DNA from: Chryseobacterium sp. ON_d1
Lineage (GTDB): Bacteria; Bacteroidota; Bacteroidia; Flavobacteriales; Weeksellaceae
Direction: 5' to 3'
NCBI RefSeq assembly: GCF_006829085.1
Contig: NZ_BJTC01000010.1
Span: 124,001-188,000 of the forward strand
DNA length: 64,000 nucleotides
Both the position numbers and the translations under genes were made by a program. This document shows positions 25,954-34,707 of the stretch, one piece after another. The notes under the pieces were generated by a model. The model searched no databases, was not told the origin of the DNA, and saw nothing but the letters and a program-made list of their open reading frames with translations. Numbering within the stretch: position 1 is the first letter of the stretch; every line of letters starts with the position of its first letter.

Positions 25954-25984
25954 AACAATTTATAACATATCAACTTCTCATAAG

Positions 25985-26015
25985 AAAACACGTTCTGCAT
26001 ATCAGAGCGTGTTTT
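25985..26015 (+). terminator. Terminator of lon
   Basis: 13-bp stem AAAACACGTTCTG / CAGAGCGTGTTTT (one G-U pair), CATAT loop, followed by T residues. Confidence 0.88.
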
Positions 26016-26162
26016 TTCTTTCAGGAACAAAAAAGTGCAATTTTCCTGTTTAGGTGGAATAAAATTTGCTTCAATACAAGAAAATCCTGCAGGATTGAAT
26101 AATTTTTTTCAATTCACACGGGTTTTTCTTATTTTTATTCCACACTGCAGATTTTTTAAATT

Positions 26163-27275
26163 ATGAATTTTCTTAGACTTCCTTTCCTTGTCAAGCTAAC
26201 CCTTGTGGTAGTTTCTGTCATTGGTCTTGGCTATCTTCTGGCATTAGGACAGACTATTCTAGCCCCCTTTTTCCTGGCATTCCTTATGGCTATGCTGTTT
26301 TTACCGGCGGCCACTTTTATGGAAAGAAAACTAAGATTTCCGAGATCAATGTCTACAATGACTTCGGTATTCATTATGCTGATGATTTTGGGTGGTATTA
26401 TCTATTTCTTTACCAACCAGCTGTCTGATTTCAGTAAAGATCTTCCTCATCTTCAGGAACAGTTTACTACTGTTTTCAATAGTCTTCAGCACTGGGTTTC
26501 AAGAACCTTCAATGTAAAAGTGGATGAACAGGTAGATTATATCAATCAGGGATTGAATAAACTGTTATCTTCTTCAGGGATGATTTTAGGGTTTACTTTC
26601 GGAATTTTTTCAACAGGCTTTGGGTTTATTATATTTTTCACGCTGTTTTTTATCTTTATTTTAAATTACAGAAGACTGTTAAATAATTTTATTGTTACGG
26701 TTTTCAATGAAAGACATAAAGCAAGCGTAGTGGAAGCTGTAAATGAGATCCGTATTATGACCAAGAAATATATCTTCGGACTTTTTCTCCAGGTTATTAT
26801 CGTTTCCATTTTAACATCTGTTCTTCTTACGATTCTGGGAGTGAAATACGCCATTCTCTTAGGAGTTCTTACCGGGCTGTTAAATGTCATTCCGTATCTG
26901 GGGATTTTTATTTCTCTTTTAATCTCCTGCTTTATAGCATTTGCCACTTCTACTCCTTCAACATGTATTTACGTTGCATTGGGGTATATTGCCATTCATG
27001 CTGTAGACGGCAATATCGTTCTGCCATTTGTGGTGGGTTCTAAAGTAAAGATCAATGCCTTATTTTCTTTTATCGGCATTCTTTTAGGAGAACATCTTTG
27101 GGGAATTGCGGGTATGTTCCTTTGCATTCCGGCAATAGCTATTATAAAAATTATCTGTGAAAAGGTAGATGATCTCAAACCATGGGGAAGACTTCTTGGT
27201 GAGGAACAGAAAGCTAATAAGAAAAAGAAAAGTTATAAAATTTCCAAGAATATTACACTTAAGGAAATGGACTAG
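26163..27275 (+). CDS. AI-2E family transporter (PerM/TqsA-like membrane protein)
   Basis: 370 residues with about eight membrane helices in the AI-2E/PerM layout: helices at about 10-30, 32-50 and 60-82, a soluble segment (about 85-145), then a helix cluster. The late motif VLTGLLNVIPYLGIFISLL and HAVDGNIVLPFVVGSKV are typical of the family. Members export varied substrates (autoinducer-2 in TqsA, Na+/Li+ in others), so the substrate here is unknown. The basic C-terminal tail is cytosolic. Single gene; the following terminator is shared with the bacteriocin-like gene. Confidence 0.88.
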   Translation: MNFLRLPFLVKLTLVVVSVIGLGYLLALGQTILAPFFLAFLMAMLFLPAATFMERKLRFPRSMSTMTSVFIMLMILGGIIYFFTNQLSDFSKDLPHLQEQFTTVFNSLQHWVSRTFNVKVDEQVDYINQGLNKLLSSSGMILGFTFGIFSTGFGFIIFFTLFFIFILNYRRLLNNFIVTVFNERHKASVVEAVNEIRIMTKKYIFGLFLQVIIVSILTSVLLTILGVKYAILLGVLTGLLNVIPYLGIFISLLISCFIAFATSTPSTCIYVALGYIAIHAVDGNIVLPFVVGSKVKINALFSFIGILLGEHLWGIAGMFLCIPAIAIIKIICEKVDDLKPWGRLLGEEQKANKKKKSYKISKNITLKEMD

Positions 27276-27339
27276 AATATGAGTAATGAAAAATGAGTAA
27301 GAGTTGACATAACCCTACAACATTGTTTGTTTACCTCTT

Positions 27340-27379
27340 AAATAAAACGACCGCCTTTTTCAAGGCGGTCGTTTTATTT
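27340..27379. terminator. Strong bidirectional terminator
   Basis: Perfect 18-bp stem (27340-27357 with 27362-27379) with a TTTC loop and A/T tracts on both sides, between the AI-2E transporter and the bacteriocin-like gene. It touches the stop codon of the latter. Confidence 0.92.
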
Positions 27380-27624
27380 TATGATGAAATAGCACACAAA
27401 GGACTCATTCCATTTGGACAGGTTTCTGTACAGAAAATATACGTTTGGCTGTCCGGGCAGTATCCTTTATCCGGTTCAGGATTCCCACCTCCTCCACCCC
27501 CAAGGCAAGGATGCCCAGGTGGAATTTTACATGGACAGTCTATTGGCCCTATATCACATTTATCAATTCCTCCATGGATTTCTCTCAGATTTGTACGGTT
27601 TAACTTTTTAAGGTTTTTCAGCAT
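27379..27624 (-). CDS. Bacteriocin-like peptide with double-glycine leader
   Basis: 81 residues. The leader MLKNLKKLNRTNLREIHGG resembles the short LKKL-R-L-IxGG leaders of Flavobacteriia 'bacteriocin-like' precursors; cleavage after G19 would leave a 62-residue core. The core has eight cysteines (23, 30, 32, 40, 56, 65, 69, 77), a run of six Gly (42-47) and many Pro. An even number suggests four disulfides or modified Cys. A TAnnTTTG promoter and a perfect terminator frame it exactly, which argues for a real minus-strand gene rather than the overlapping plus-strand frames. No peptidase-containing ABC exporter, LanM-type or radical-SAM maturase is encoded nearby. Activity is unproven. Confidence 0.75.
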   Translation of the reverse strand: MLKNLKKLNRTNLREIHGGIDKCDIGPIDCPCKIPPGHPCLGGGGGGNPEPDKGYCPDSQTYIFCTETCPNGMSPLCAISS

Positions 27625-27649
27625 AATATTATTAGTTTAGTTTGCATTT

Positions 27650-27676
27650 CAAATATAAATAATAAAATTATTCAAA
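27650..27676 (-). promoter_or_regulatory. Promoter of the bacteriocin-like gene
   Basis: TATATTTG (27657-27650 on the minus strand) with TTTG at 27676-27673, 15 bases apart; 25 bases before the ATG. Confidence 0.55.
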
Positions 27677-27752
27677 ACACAACGTTAACCTTACATTAAC
27701 ATTAATTGCATATTTCTTATAAAAATATAATCAACGAATCCTATTTTTATTA

Positions 27753-27760
27753 TACATTTG
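27753..27760 (+). promoter_or_regulatory. Putative -7 element of the DoxX-like gene
   Basis: TACATTTG, 17 bases before the ATG at 27778. Confidence 0.5.
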
Positions 27761-27777
27761 ATATAAAATCATCAATC

Positions 27778-28155
27778 ATGAAAGTAATAAAATTCATCTT
27801 ATGCTTACTCTTCGGACTTATGTTTATTAATGCCGGATTAAACAAGTTTTTTAATTACATGCCGATGGAGAAACCGACACCTGAACAAATGAAACTTTTT
27901 TCTGCTTTTGGAGAAATCAGCTGGCTGATGCCTCTAGTAGGGACTGTAGAGGTGATCGGCGGATTATTATTCATTTTTCCTAAAACAAGAGCCTTAGGAG
28001 CTATCGTTATTTTACCTGTTATGGTAGGAATTGTTGCTCACGTCTTCACTTTGGACAAATCTCCAATGGGAATGGGTATTGCCGGAGTGATGTTTCTGAT
28101 CAACCTTTGGATGATTATTGATAATAGGGAAAAATATAAACACTTAGTTTCGTAA
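27778..28155 (+). CDS. DoxX-like small membrane protein
   Basis: 125 residues from the ATG at 27778; the frame runs open upstream through the promoter, so the longer version is not used. Four membrane helices: about 3-20, 48-68, 72-92 and 97-115. FGLMFINAGLNKFFNY and GTVEVIGGLLFIFPKTRALG match the DoxX/DoxD-like fold. The biochemical role is unknown. It is convergent with the acyl-CoA dehydrogenase gene; the 65-base gap contains a short GGTTGCA tandem but no clear terminator. Confidence 0.78.
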   Translation: MKVIKFILCLLFGLMFINAGLNKFFNYMPMEKPTPEQMKLFSAFGEISWLMPLVGTVEVIGGLLFIFPKTRALGAIVILPVMVGIVAHVFTLDKSPMGMGIAGVMFLINLWMIIDNREKYKHLVS

Positions 28156-28220
28156 GGTCACAGATGATAGGTTGCAGGTTGCAGTACCTACAACTTATTA
28201 CCTGTCATCCGACCTCTTCT

Positions 28221-29579
28221 CTATACAAAAGCACTGAAACCTGTAATCGATCGTCCAACGATGAGCGAGTTGATTTCTTTTGTACCTTCATAAGAATAAA
28301 TCGCTTCTGCATCAGCAACAAATCTGGCTACATCGTATTCCAGAAGGATTCCGTTACCTCCCATCACTTCTCTGGCCCTGGAAACGATATCTCTTGTTCT
28401 CAGTGTACAGAAAACTTTTGCCAGTGAAGCGTGTTCATCTTTTAAAATTCCTTCATCCTGCATTTCGGACAATCTGAAAACCATGGTCTGCATTGCGGTG
28501 AGGTTAGACAGCATTTCCACAAGATGCCCCTGAATCATTTGGAATGAAGCGATAGGTCTTCCAAACTGTTCTCTTTTTCGGGTATACTCCAGTGCACTTT
28601 CATAAGCTCCCCGTGCACAGCCTGTGGCCATCCATGCAACTCCGGCCCTGGTCATTCTGAGGACTTTTCCTGTATCTTTGAAGGAATTAGCATTCTGCAG
28701 ACGGTTTTCTTCAGTTATGAGACAGTCTTTTAAGGTGATCAAGCCGTTCTGGACAATCCTTAGAGCCATTTTTCCTTTAATCTTTTCTACAGAATATCCT
28801 GGATTATCTTTTTCCACAATAAATCCTTTTACCTCATCACTGTCCAGATCTCTGGCCCAGATAATGATCAGATCAGCAAAAGTGGCATTGCCTATCCATT
28901 TCTTCTGGCCGTTAAGCACCCACCCTTCAGTAGTTTTCTTACAGGTTACTGTAAGCCCGCCTGCAGCTCCTGAGCCAACCTCCGGTTCCGTGAGCCCAAA
29001 AGCTCCTATCTTTTCAAATTTCTGCATCTGCGGAAGCCATTTTTGTTTTTGCTCTTCCGAGCCACAGATATAAATAGATCCCATCGCCAGCCCTGACTGT
29101 ACTCCAAAAAATGTAGCAATTGAAGCATCAATTCTCGCCATTTCCATAGCAATAACACCCTCCATCAGGAAGGGCATTCCCGGGCAGCCATATCCTTCAT
29201 AGGTAACACCGCAGATGTCAAGTTTCTGGAACTTAGGGATCAGCTCGAAAGGGAATTCATCTCTGAGCCAGTAATGATTCACAAGAGGTTTTACTTCTTT
29301 TTCCATGAACGCCCTTACTTTAAGCTGAATTTCACGCTGTTCAGGGGTCAGTGTATGGTAAATATCATAGAAATCACCATCTATAGGCGGAAGTTCTTTT
29401 TTTTTCTTTTCCGGATCAAGCATTTTCATCAATCCTGAAAGCTGTTTGTCATCCAGCTTTGAAAAATTATGCATCAGCCTGGGCAGATCTACTTTTTGAG
29501 AAATAGCACTCAACTGATCAAAATCTATGGATGTAAATAATCCTATTGCGTCTCTGATTTTGGAAAACGTATTTGACAT
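28221..29579 (-). CDS. Acyl-CoA dehydrogenase (glutaryl-CoA dehydrogenase/ACOX4-like)
   Basis: 452 residues from the ATG at 29579; a longer reading to 29648 adds non-homologous hydrophobic residues. An N-terminal extension (1-80) precedes the acyl-CoA dehydrogenase fold. FAD/substrate segments IGAFGLTEPEVGSGA and WVLNGQKKWIGNA, and the C-terminal FGRPIASFQMIQGHL and REVMGGNGILLEYDVAR, are family hallmarks. The catalytic base is probably the Glu in YSYEGTKEINSLIVGR. It oxidises an acyl-CoA to the enoyl-CoA, passing electrons to ETF. The closest pattern is glutaryl-CoA dehydrogenase-like, but substrate residues cannot be settled by eye. Monocistronic. Confidence 0.9.
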   Translation of the reverse strand: MSNTFSKIRDAIGLFTSIDFDQLSAISQKVDLPRLMHNFSKLDDKQLSGLMKMLDPEKKKKELPPIDGDFYDIYHTLTPEQREIQLKVRAFMEKEVKPLVNHYWLRDEFPFELIPKFQKLDICGVTYEGYGCPGMPFLMEGVIAMEMARIDASIATFFGVQSGLAMGSIYICGSEEQKQKWLPQMQKFEKIGAFGLTEPEVGSGAAGGLTVTCKKTTEGWVLNGQKKWIGNATFADLIIIWARDLDSDEVKGFIVEKDNPGYSVEKIKGKMALRIVQNGLITLKDCLITEENRLQNANSFKDTGKVLRMTRAGVAWMATGCARGAYESALEYTRKREQFGRPIASFQMIQGHLVEMLSNLTAMQTMVFRLSEMQDEGILKDEHASLAKVFCTLRTRDIVSRAREVMGGNGILLEYDVARFVADAEAIYSYEGTKEINSLIVGRSITGFSAFV

Positions 29580-29712
29580 AGTGATAGATTGTAGTTTTGG
29601 TTTGTAAAAGATAAGCAAAAACTGCTCCGAAACCAATAGCAGGAACACAGATCTGTTTTACAAATAATTCAATTTCAATCCATTACAACTGAAAATTTAT
29701 TTACAAACTTTT

Positions 29713-29720
29713 TACTTTTG
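29713..29720 (+). promoter_or_regulatory. Putative -7 element of the DUF4349 gene
   Basis: TACTTTTG, 66 bases before the ATG at 29787. The remainder of the 29580-29786 gap shows nothing else I can support. Confidence 0.35.
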
Positions 29721-29786
29721 ATTTTCAAGCGTTACAAAAGATCCTGACTGAACTTTGGCTCAAGGAAAACATTTAAAATCAACGCT

Positions 29787-30698
29787 ATGAAAACCACTTA
29801 TATTACATTATCCCTATCAGCTGTTCTTTTATTAGGAATATACTCATGTAAAAAAGGAGAAGTTGCCACAACTGATCTTGATGCTTATGCCACCAGTGAT
29901 ACAACTGCCGCTGTTGTTTCAGACAGCATTTCATCAGTAGCCAGTATGAAGGTAAAAGACAAACAGTTCATCAAGACAGGAGACGTCAGTATGGAAGTAA
30001 AAGACGTATATAATGCAACCATCGCTATTGAAAAATCGGTGCAGGAACTCGGTGGTTTTGTTACCAACAGTAATCTTCAAAGTAATGTGGTTTCTGAAAG
30101 TACCTATAATACTTCTAATGAAGAAGCGATGCTTGTTAAAAAATATCAAACGGAAAACACAATGCAGGTTCGTATTCCCACTGAAAAACTGGGTGACCTT
30201 TTAACAGCCATCAATGCCAACAAATTATTCCTTAATTCAAGATCCATCAATGCGGAAGATGTGACAGCCAACATCAAATATTCTGAACTGGAAGGAAAAA
30301 GAAATCAAAAGACCGCCGAAAACATCAGCAAGCTGAAAACAAATAAAGATAAAGTAACGCTGGATAATGAGAATATGTCTGAAGGAAATCTTCAAAAGCT
30401 GCAAAGTATGAATATGACAGATGATCTGAAGTACAGCACAGTTGATATTTACATCAAAGAGCCTCAATTGCGTATTGCTGAAATTGCCGTTACCAATACT
30501 ACAAGCATTGATAATAAATATAAATACAATTTCATCTATGACGCAAAAGACGGTTTCATCTATGGGTTTTACCTTATCCAGAGAATTATCGTTGCTCTTA
30601 TCAACATTTGGCCGATCTTATTAATTGCAGCTGCTTTGATCTATTTTCTGAAAAAAAGAAAAACTTCAAAACCTGAACATTCAAAAATCCAGGAATAA
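29787..30698 (+). CDS. DUF4349-domain lipoprotein with C-terminal membrane helix
   Basis: 303 residues. The lipoprotein signal MKTTYITLSLSAVLLLGIYSC has its lipid Cys at 21. A DUF4349 region (about 60-270) starts with FIKTGDVSMEVKDVYNA and includes ENTMQVRIPTEKLGDLLTAI, with a coiled-coil stretch (about 165-210). A C-terminal membrane helix (about 270-290) precedes a basic tail. Being both lipidated and membrane-spanning suggests an envelope-anchored protein; the function of DUF4349 is unknown. Start ATG at 29787. Confidence 0.82.
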   Translation: MKTTYITLSLSAVLLLGIYSCKKGEVATTDLDAYATSDTTAAVVSDSISSVASMKVKDKQFIKTGDVSMEVKDVYNATIAIEKSVQELGGFVTNSNLQSNVVSESTYNTSNEEAMLVKKYQTENTMQVRIPTEKLGDLLTAINANKLFLNSRSINAEDVTANIKYSELEGKRNQKTAENISKLKTNKDKVTLDNENMSEGNLQKLQSMNMTDDLKYSTVDIYIKEPQLRIAEIAVTNTTSIDNKYKYNFIYDAKDGFIYGFYLIQRIIVALINIWPILLIAAALIYFLKKRKTSKPEHSKIQE

Positions 30699-30746
30699 AA
30701 GAATACTCATAACCAACTGGTTATCATCATAATTTTAGATTTTACA

Positions 30747-30766
30747 GCCTCCTTTTTTCGGGAGGT
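30747..30766 (+). terminator. Terminator after the DUF4349 gene
   Basis: Short G+C-rich stem CCTCC / GGAGG with an 8-base loop followed by a T-rich run. Confidence 0.65.
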
Positions 30767-30854
30767 TTTATTTTTTTGAAAAAAAAACTGTAACGATTAC
30801 AACTCCTGTTTTACCTACTGTTTAAAAGAACAGAGAATCAAAAAAATAACTACT

Positions 30855-31730
30855 ATGAAAAATTTAATAAAACTTGGATTCGCCGCATTATTATCAGTGA
30901 ACTCTTTGACTGCAAAAGCACAGAACACAAACAACGGAAAAGACAACAGTCTGCTTTGGGAAGTCTCGGGGAACGGTCTCCCTAAACCATCTTACATTAC
31001 CGGAACTTTTCATATCTTATGCAGTAAAGATTTTGAGATCAGACCTAAGGTTCTGAAAGCTCTTGAAAGCACAGAAAGCTTTATTATGGAAATTAACTAT
31101 ACAGATCCTGCTGAGATGGTATCACTGCAAAAAATGTTTCAGGCTGACAGCAAGATATCTGATCAGCTTTCCCCGGAAGAAGCTAAAGAATTAAATACAA
31201 TTCTTGCCAATTACGGAACTGATCTGAAAAGTGTTGATTCTTCAAGTCCCCAGTCACTTTATGCGCTGCTTTCCACCAAAGCGACTCCATGTCCAAAGAC
31301 TGAAGTAAAGCTTTATGAAATGGAACTTCTTCAGAGAGCAATGAAAGATAAAAAAAGCATCAAAGGGCTTGAAAAAGTAGAAGATCAGATGAAATCGATT
31401 AATAAGGCTTACGATCTTAAGAGCACCATTGCTCAATTGAAAATGGGCAGGGAATATCAAATATTATTCGGACAGATGATTGAAGCTTTTAAAAATGAAA
31501 ATGTGCAATCTCTTTACCGTCTTTTTAAAGTTGAAAGATTTATGAATTCCCAACAGGAAAAAGCAATGCTGACCGACAGAAATCAAAACTGGGTAAAAAT
31601 AATGCCTGCCATGATGAAAAAAGAAAGTTCTTTATTTGCTGTTGGAGCATCACACCTTATGGGTAAAAATGGAATTATCCCTCTTCTGCAAGCAAAAGGC
31701 TATACGGTAAAACCTGTATCAAACTTATAA
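30855..31730 (+). CDS. TraB/GumN family protein
   Basis: 291 residues with an N-terminal signal peptide (MKNLIKLGFAALLSVNSLTA, cut near KAQ). The family motif GTFHIL is near residue 51 (YITGTFHILCSKD) and the second conserved motif VGASHLMGKNGIIPLL is near the C-terminus. TraB/GumN proteins are distant relatives of metalloproteases (the GxxH motifs are proposed metal ligands); activity is unproven for most. It sits 23 bases upstream of an ECF sigma/anti-sigma pair and may be cotranscribed with it. Confidence 0.85.
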   Translation: MKNLIKLGFAALLSVNSLTAKAQNTNNGKDNSLLWEVSGNGLPKPSYITGTFHILCSKDFEIRPKVLKALESTESFIMEINYTDPAEMVSLQKMFQADSKISDQLSPEEAKELNTILANYGTDLKSVDSSSPQSLYALLSTKATPCPKTEVKLYEMELLQRAMKDKKSIKGLEKVEDQMKSINKAYDLKSTIAQLKMGREYQILFGQMIEAFKNENVQSLYRLFKVERFMNSQQEKAMLTDRNQNWVKIMPAMMKKESSLFAVGASHLMGKNGIIPLLQAKGYTVKPVSNL

Positions 31731-31753
31731 CTGTAACCAAACCATGAAAGATT

Positions 31754-32263
31754 GTGAGTAATTCAACAGAAACTGCTTTTTTAAAGCTTGTCAACCAGCA
31801 TAAAGGCATCTTATACAAAGCCTCGCGAATCTATGCGGATTCTGTAGAGGATCGGGAAGACCTGCAGCAGGAGATTCTTATCCAGCTGTGGAAATCTTAT
31901 CAGACTTTCAAAGGAAACAGTGAATTCTCCACCTGGATGTACCGGGTTGCAATCAATACCGCAATTACTTTTTTGAAAAAAGAAAAACAAAGATCTGATA
32001 ATCAAACGGATGCTCCCAGTTACTTTGAACTACAGCAGGAAGATTATAATCCCACCAAAGACAGGCAGTTGGAAGTTTTTTACAGCGCGGTTCACGAACT
32101 TAATTCATTAGAAAAAGCCGTCATATTTTATTTCATGGAAGGAATGTCACATAAGGAGATTGGAAACAATCTGGGCCTCAGCGAAGGTAATGCCCGGGTA
32201 AAACTCAACAGAACAAAAGAAAAAATACAGCAAATCATAAAAAAATCAGGTTATGAATTTTGA
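31754..32263 (+). CDS. ECF-type RNA polymerase sigma factor
   Basis: 169 residues with a GTG start (an in-frame TGA lies three codons upstream). Sigma region 2 (about 8-80) contains YADSVEDREDLQQEILIQLW and FSTWMYRVAINTAI; region 4 (about 110-165) contains MEGMSHKEIGNNLGLSEGNA. This sigma-70 subfamily directs polymerase to a small regulon under control of a membrane partner. The partner gene overlaps it by 11 bases. Confidence 0.9.
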   Translation: MSNSTETAFLKLVNQHKGILYKASRIYADSVEDREDLQQEILIQLWKSYQTFKGNSEFSTWMYRVAINTAITFLKKEKQRSDNQTDAPSYFELQQEDYNPTKDRQLEVFYSAVHELNSLEKAVIFYFMEGMSHKEIGNNLGLSEGNARVKLNRTKEKIQQIIKKSGYEF

Positions 32264-32858
32264 TCAATTAAAAGAACAATGGAATAAAGAAGACAATCAT
32301 GTCAACATTCCTGATACGATAGAACAGCTAAAGGAAAGCAAACACCCTATAGAAAGAATCCAAAAAAACATGAAAAAAGAATTTCCCATGCAGATTCTTG
32401 CCATCATTCTTATCGCTTTCTTCCCTTTTCAGTTTAAATTTCCTTCATCACAGTACATTATTTATTATGTATCCTATACCATGATGGTCGTTATATCTTC
32501 GTATTATCTGTTTGGATTTTATAAATTTTACAAACAGACAGAACTTTACACAGGAAATACCAAAAACAGCCTTTGGAAAATATATCATGAACTGCGTCTG
32601 AATATGGAACGATATCAGTCTTTCGGGTTTTTATTACTCCCTCACGTCCTTTTAACTATAGGACTGATCTTCTACAACACGATGAAAGAAAAGGGGAAAT
32701 CTTTAGCAGGATTTACCGACTCTTATCAACTGGGATTAATTATTATAGTGCTCATCGGAACTTTAGGATTCATAATAAGTATTGTATTATGGACAAAATA
32801 TGTCTATGGAAGAAGCGCCCGGCAACTGGAAAACATCCTGAACGAAATAGATGAATAA
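32253..32858 (+). CDS. Putative membrane anti-sigma factor
   Basis: 201 residues. A cytosolic N-terminus (about 1-45, MNFDQLKEQWNKEDNHVNIP) is followed by four membrane helices (about 47-63, 70-90, 128-145, 158-185). The overlap with the ECF sigma gene and this topology are the basis of the call. It does not show a zinc-binding HxxxCxxC anti-sigma motif, so it would be a non-ZAS type. How the signal is received is unknown. Confidence 0.7.
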   Translation: MNFDQLKEQWNKEDNHVNIPDTIEQLKESKHPIERIQKNMKKEFPMQILAIILIAFFPFQFKFPSSQYIIYYVSYTMMVVISSYYLFGFYKFYKQTELYTGNTKNSLWKIYHELRLNMERYQSFGFLLLPHVLLTIGLIFYNTMKEKGKSLAGFTDSYQLGLIIIVLIGTLGFIISIVLWTKYVYGRSARQLENILNEIDE

Positions 32859-32890
32859 GAGCAGAGCTTCTCTCATAAAAGACTTATTAT

Positions 32891-32917
32891 AAAACCTCAG
32901 ACCTGTTCTGAGGTTTT
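32891..32917 (+). terminator. Terminator of the sigma/anti-sigma operon
   Basis: Perfect 11-bp stem AAAACCTCAGA / TCTGAGGTTTT with a CCTGT loop and a long T run. Confidence 0.88.
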
Positions 32918-32977
32918 GTTTTTTTTAAAAAATCGTTATTTATCATCTCCAAATTTATCTGAGGTTTTATTTTTCCG

Positions 32978-32985
32978 TAAATTTG
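32978..32985 (+). promoter_or_regulatory. Putative -7 element of pgi
   Basis: TAAATTTG, giving a leader of about 70 bases before the ATG at 33064. Confidence 0.45.
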
Positions 32986-33063
32986 CAAATCAGAAATAAA
33001 TGATTATGGTTTGTTAGCTATATCATCCATAAATGATTTTCTGAACGATAAAAATTCTGTAAT

Positions 33064-34704
33064 ATGCTATCAAAAATAAATCCAACACAAACTAACAGCT
33101 GGAAAGCACTTGACGAACACTTCGCTGGAAATGACTTTGATCTTAGAACTCTTTTCCAGTATAACCCAAACCGTTTTAACGAGTTTTCCCTGCAAAAGGA
33201 CAACTATCTTTTTGATTATTCTAAAAATTTAATTGACTCAAGAACAAAAGATCTTTTATTACAATTGGCTGAAGAATGTCAGTTAAAAGATGCTATTTCC
33301 AAAATGTTCTCCGGAGATAAAATCAATGAAACGGAAGGAAGAGCCGTATTACACACTGCATTAAGAGATTTCTCAGACCGTGAGATCCTTGTAGACGGAG
33401 AAAACATCAAACCGCAGATCAAGAGAGTTCTTGAGCATATGAAATCTTTTTCAGAAAAAGTAATTTCAGGAGAGCATAAAGGTTTCAGTGGAAAAGAAAT
33501 TACAGATGTAGTCAATATCGGAATTGGAGGATCAGATTTAGGTCCCGTAATGGTTTGCTCAGCCTTAAAGCATTTTAAAACAAGATTAAACGCTCACTTT
33601 GTTTCCAATGTGGACGGAAATCATATCGCAGAAGTAGTGAAGGATTTAAATCCTGAAACTACTTTATTCATCATTGCTTCCAAAACATTTACCACTCAGG
33701 AAACAATGACCAATGCCAACTCCGCTAAAGACTGGTTCCTGAAAGCAGGAAAACAGGAGGATGTCGCGAAACATTTTGTAGCTTTATCTACTAATATTGA
33801 AGAAGTTAAGAAGTTCGGGATTGCAGAAGAAAATATTTTCGAGTTCTGGGATTGGGTAGGCGGAAGATATTCTCTTTGGAGTGCCATCGGGTTAAGCATT
33901 GTTCTTTCTGTAGGATATGAAAACTTTGAACAGCTTCTAAGAGGTGCTTTTGATACTGACCAACACTTCCAGACTGCAGAATTTTCTGAAAATATCCCTG
34001 TATTAATGGGGCTTTTAGGAATCTGGTACCGCAATTTTTATGCAGCAACTACATATGCAATTCTGCCTTATTCTCAATATCTGGACAGATTTGCAGCATA
34101 TTTCCAGCAGGGAGATATGGAAAGTAACGGAAAATGTGTGGACAGAAATGGTGAATTTGTAGAATATGAAACCGGACCTATCATCTGGGGAGAGCCAGGC
34201 ACGAATGGCCAGCACGCATTCTATCAATTAATCCATCAGGGAACTGAATTGATTCCGGCAGATTTTATTGCCTATGCAAAAAGCCCGAATAAAGTTTCCG
34301 ACCATCAGGATAAATTATTAGCTAATTTTTTCGCTCAGACTGAAGCACTTGCCTTCGGAAAACTGGAAGAAGAAGTGGAGGAAGAACTAAGAAATTCCGG
34401 CCAATCAGATGAAGAAATTGACCGACTGATCAATTTCAAGGTCTTCCATGGAAACACCCCTACCAACTCAATACTATTCAAGGAGTTAACTCCGTTTTCA
34501 CTGGGACAGCTTATCGCTTTGTATGAACACAAAATTTTTGTACAGGGAGTGATCTGGAATATTTTCAGCTTTGACCAGTTTGGAGTGGAATTAGGAAAAG
34601 TATTAGCCAATAAAATCCTTCCTGAACTTGAAAACAATGAAACAATAACCTCTCACGACAGTTCTACGAACGGCCTGATTAGTTATTATAAACAAAATAA
34701 ATAG
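33064..34704 (+). CDS. pgi: Glucose-6-phosphate isomerase
   Basis: 546 residues, normal for the long bacterial/eukaryotic PGI class. Seen: [14 protein letters not shown] (phosphate-binding, about 156-169), [17 protein letters not shown] and the signature [19 protein letters not shown], which contains the catalytic His. It interconverts glucose 6-phosphate and fructose 6-phosphate in glycolysis/gluconeogenesis. It is followed after 3 bases by a methyltransferase gene and then folD and queE, probably one transcript. Confidence 0.97.
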   Translation: MLSKINPTQTNSWKALDEHFAGNDFDLRTLFQYNPNRFNEFSLQKDNYLFDYSKNLIDSRTKDLLLQLAEECQLKDAISKMFSGDKINETEGRAVLHTALRDFSDREILVDGENIKPQIKRVLEHMKSFSEKVISGEHKGFSGKEITDVVNIGIGGSDLGPVMVCSALKHFKTRLNAHFVSNVDGNHIAEVVKDLNPETTLFIIASKTFTTQETMTNANSAKDWFLKAGKQEDVAKHFVALSTNIEEVKKFGIAEENIFEFWDWVGGRYSLWSAIGLSIVLSVGYENFEQLLRGAFDTDQHFQTAEFSENIPVLMGLLGIWYRNFYAATTYAILPYSQYLDRFAAYFQQGDMESNGKCVDRNGEFVEYETGPIIWGEPGTNGQHAFYQLIHQGTELIPADFIAYAKSPNKVSDHQDKLLANFFAQTEALAFGKLEEEVEEELRNSGQSDEEIDRLINFKVFHGNTPTNSILFKELTPFSLGQLIALYEHKIFVQGVIWNIFSFDQFGVELGKVLANKILPELENNETITSHDSSTNGLISYYKQNK

Positions 34705-34707
34705 CAG

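Noticed and set aside
27323-27640. 105-codon plus-strand frame over the bacteriocin-like gene
   Set aside because: It begins in the terminator and has no signal or domain; promoter, leader and terminator all support the minus strand.
28156-28220. GGTTGCA tandem between the DoxX-like gene and the acyl-CoA dehydrogenase as a terminator or repeat
   Set aside because: Only two copies and no stable stem.
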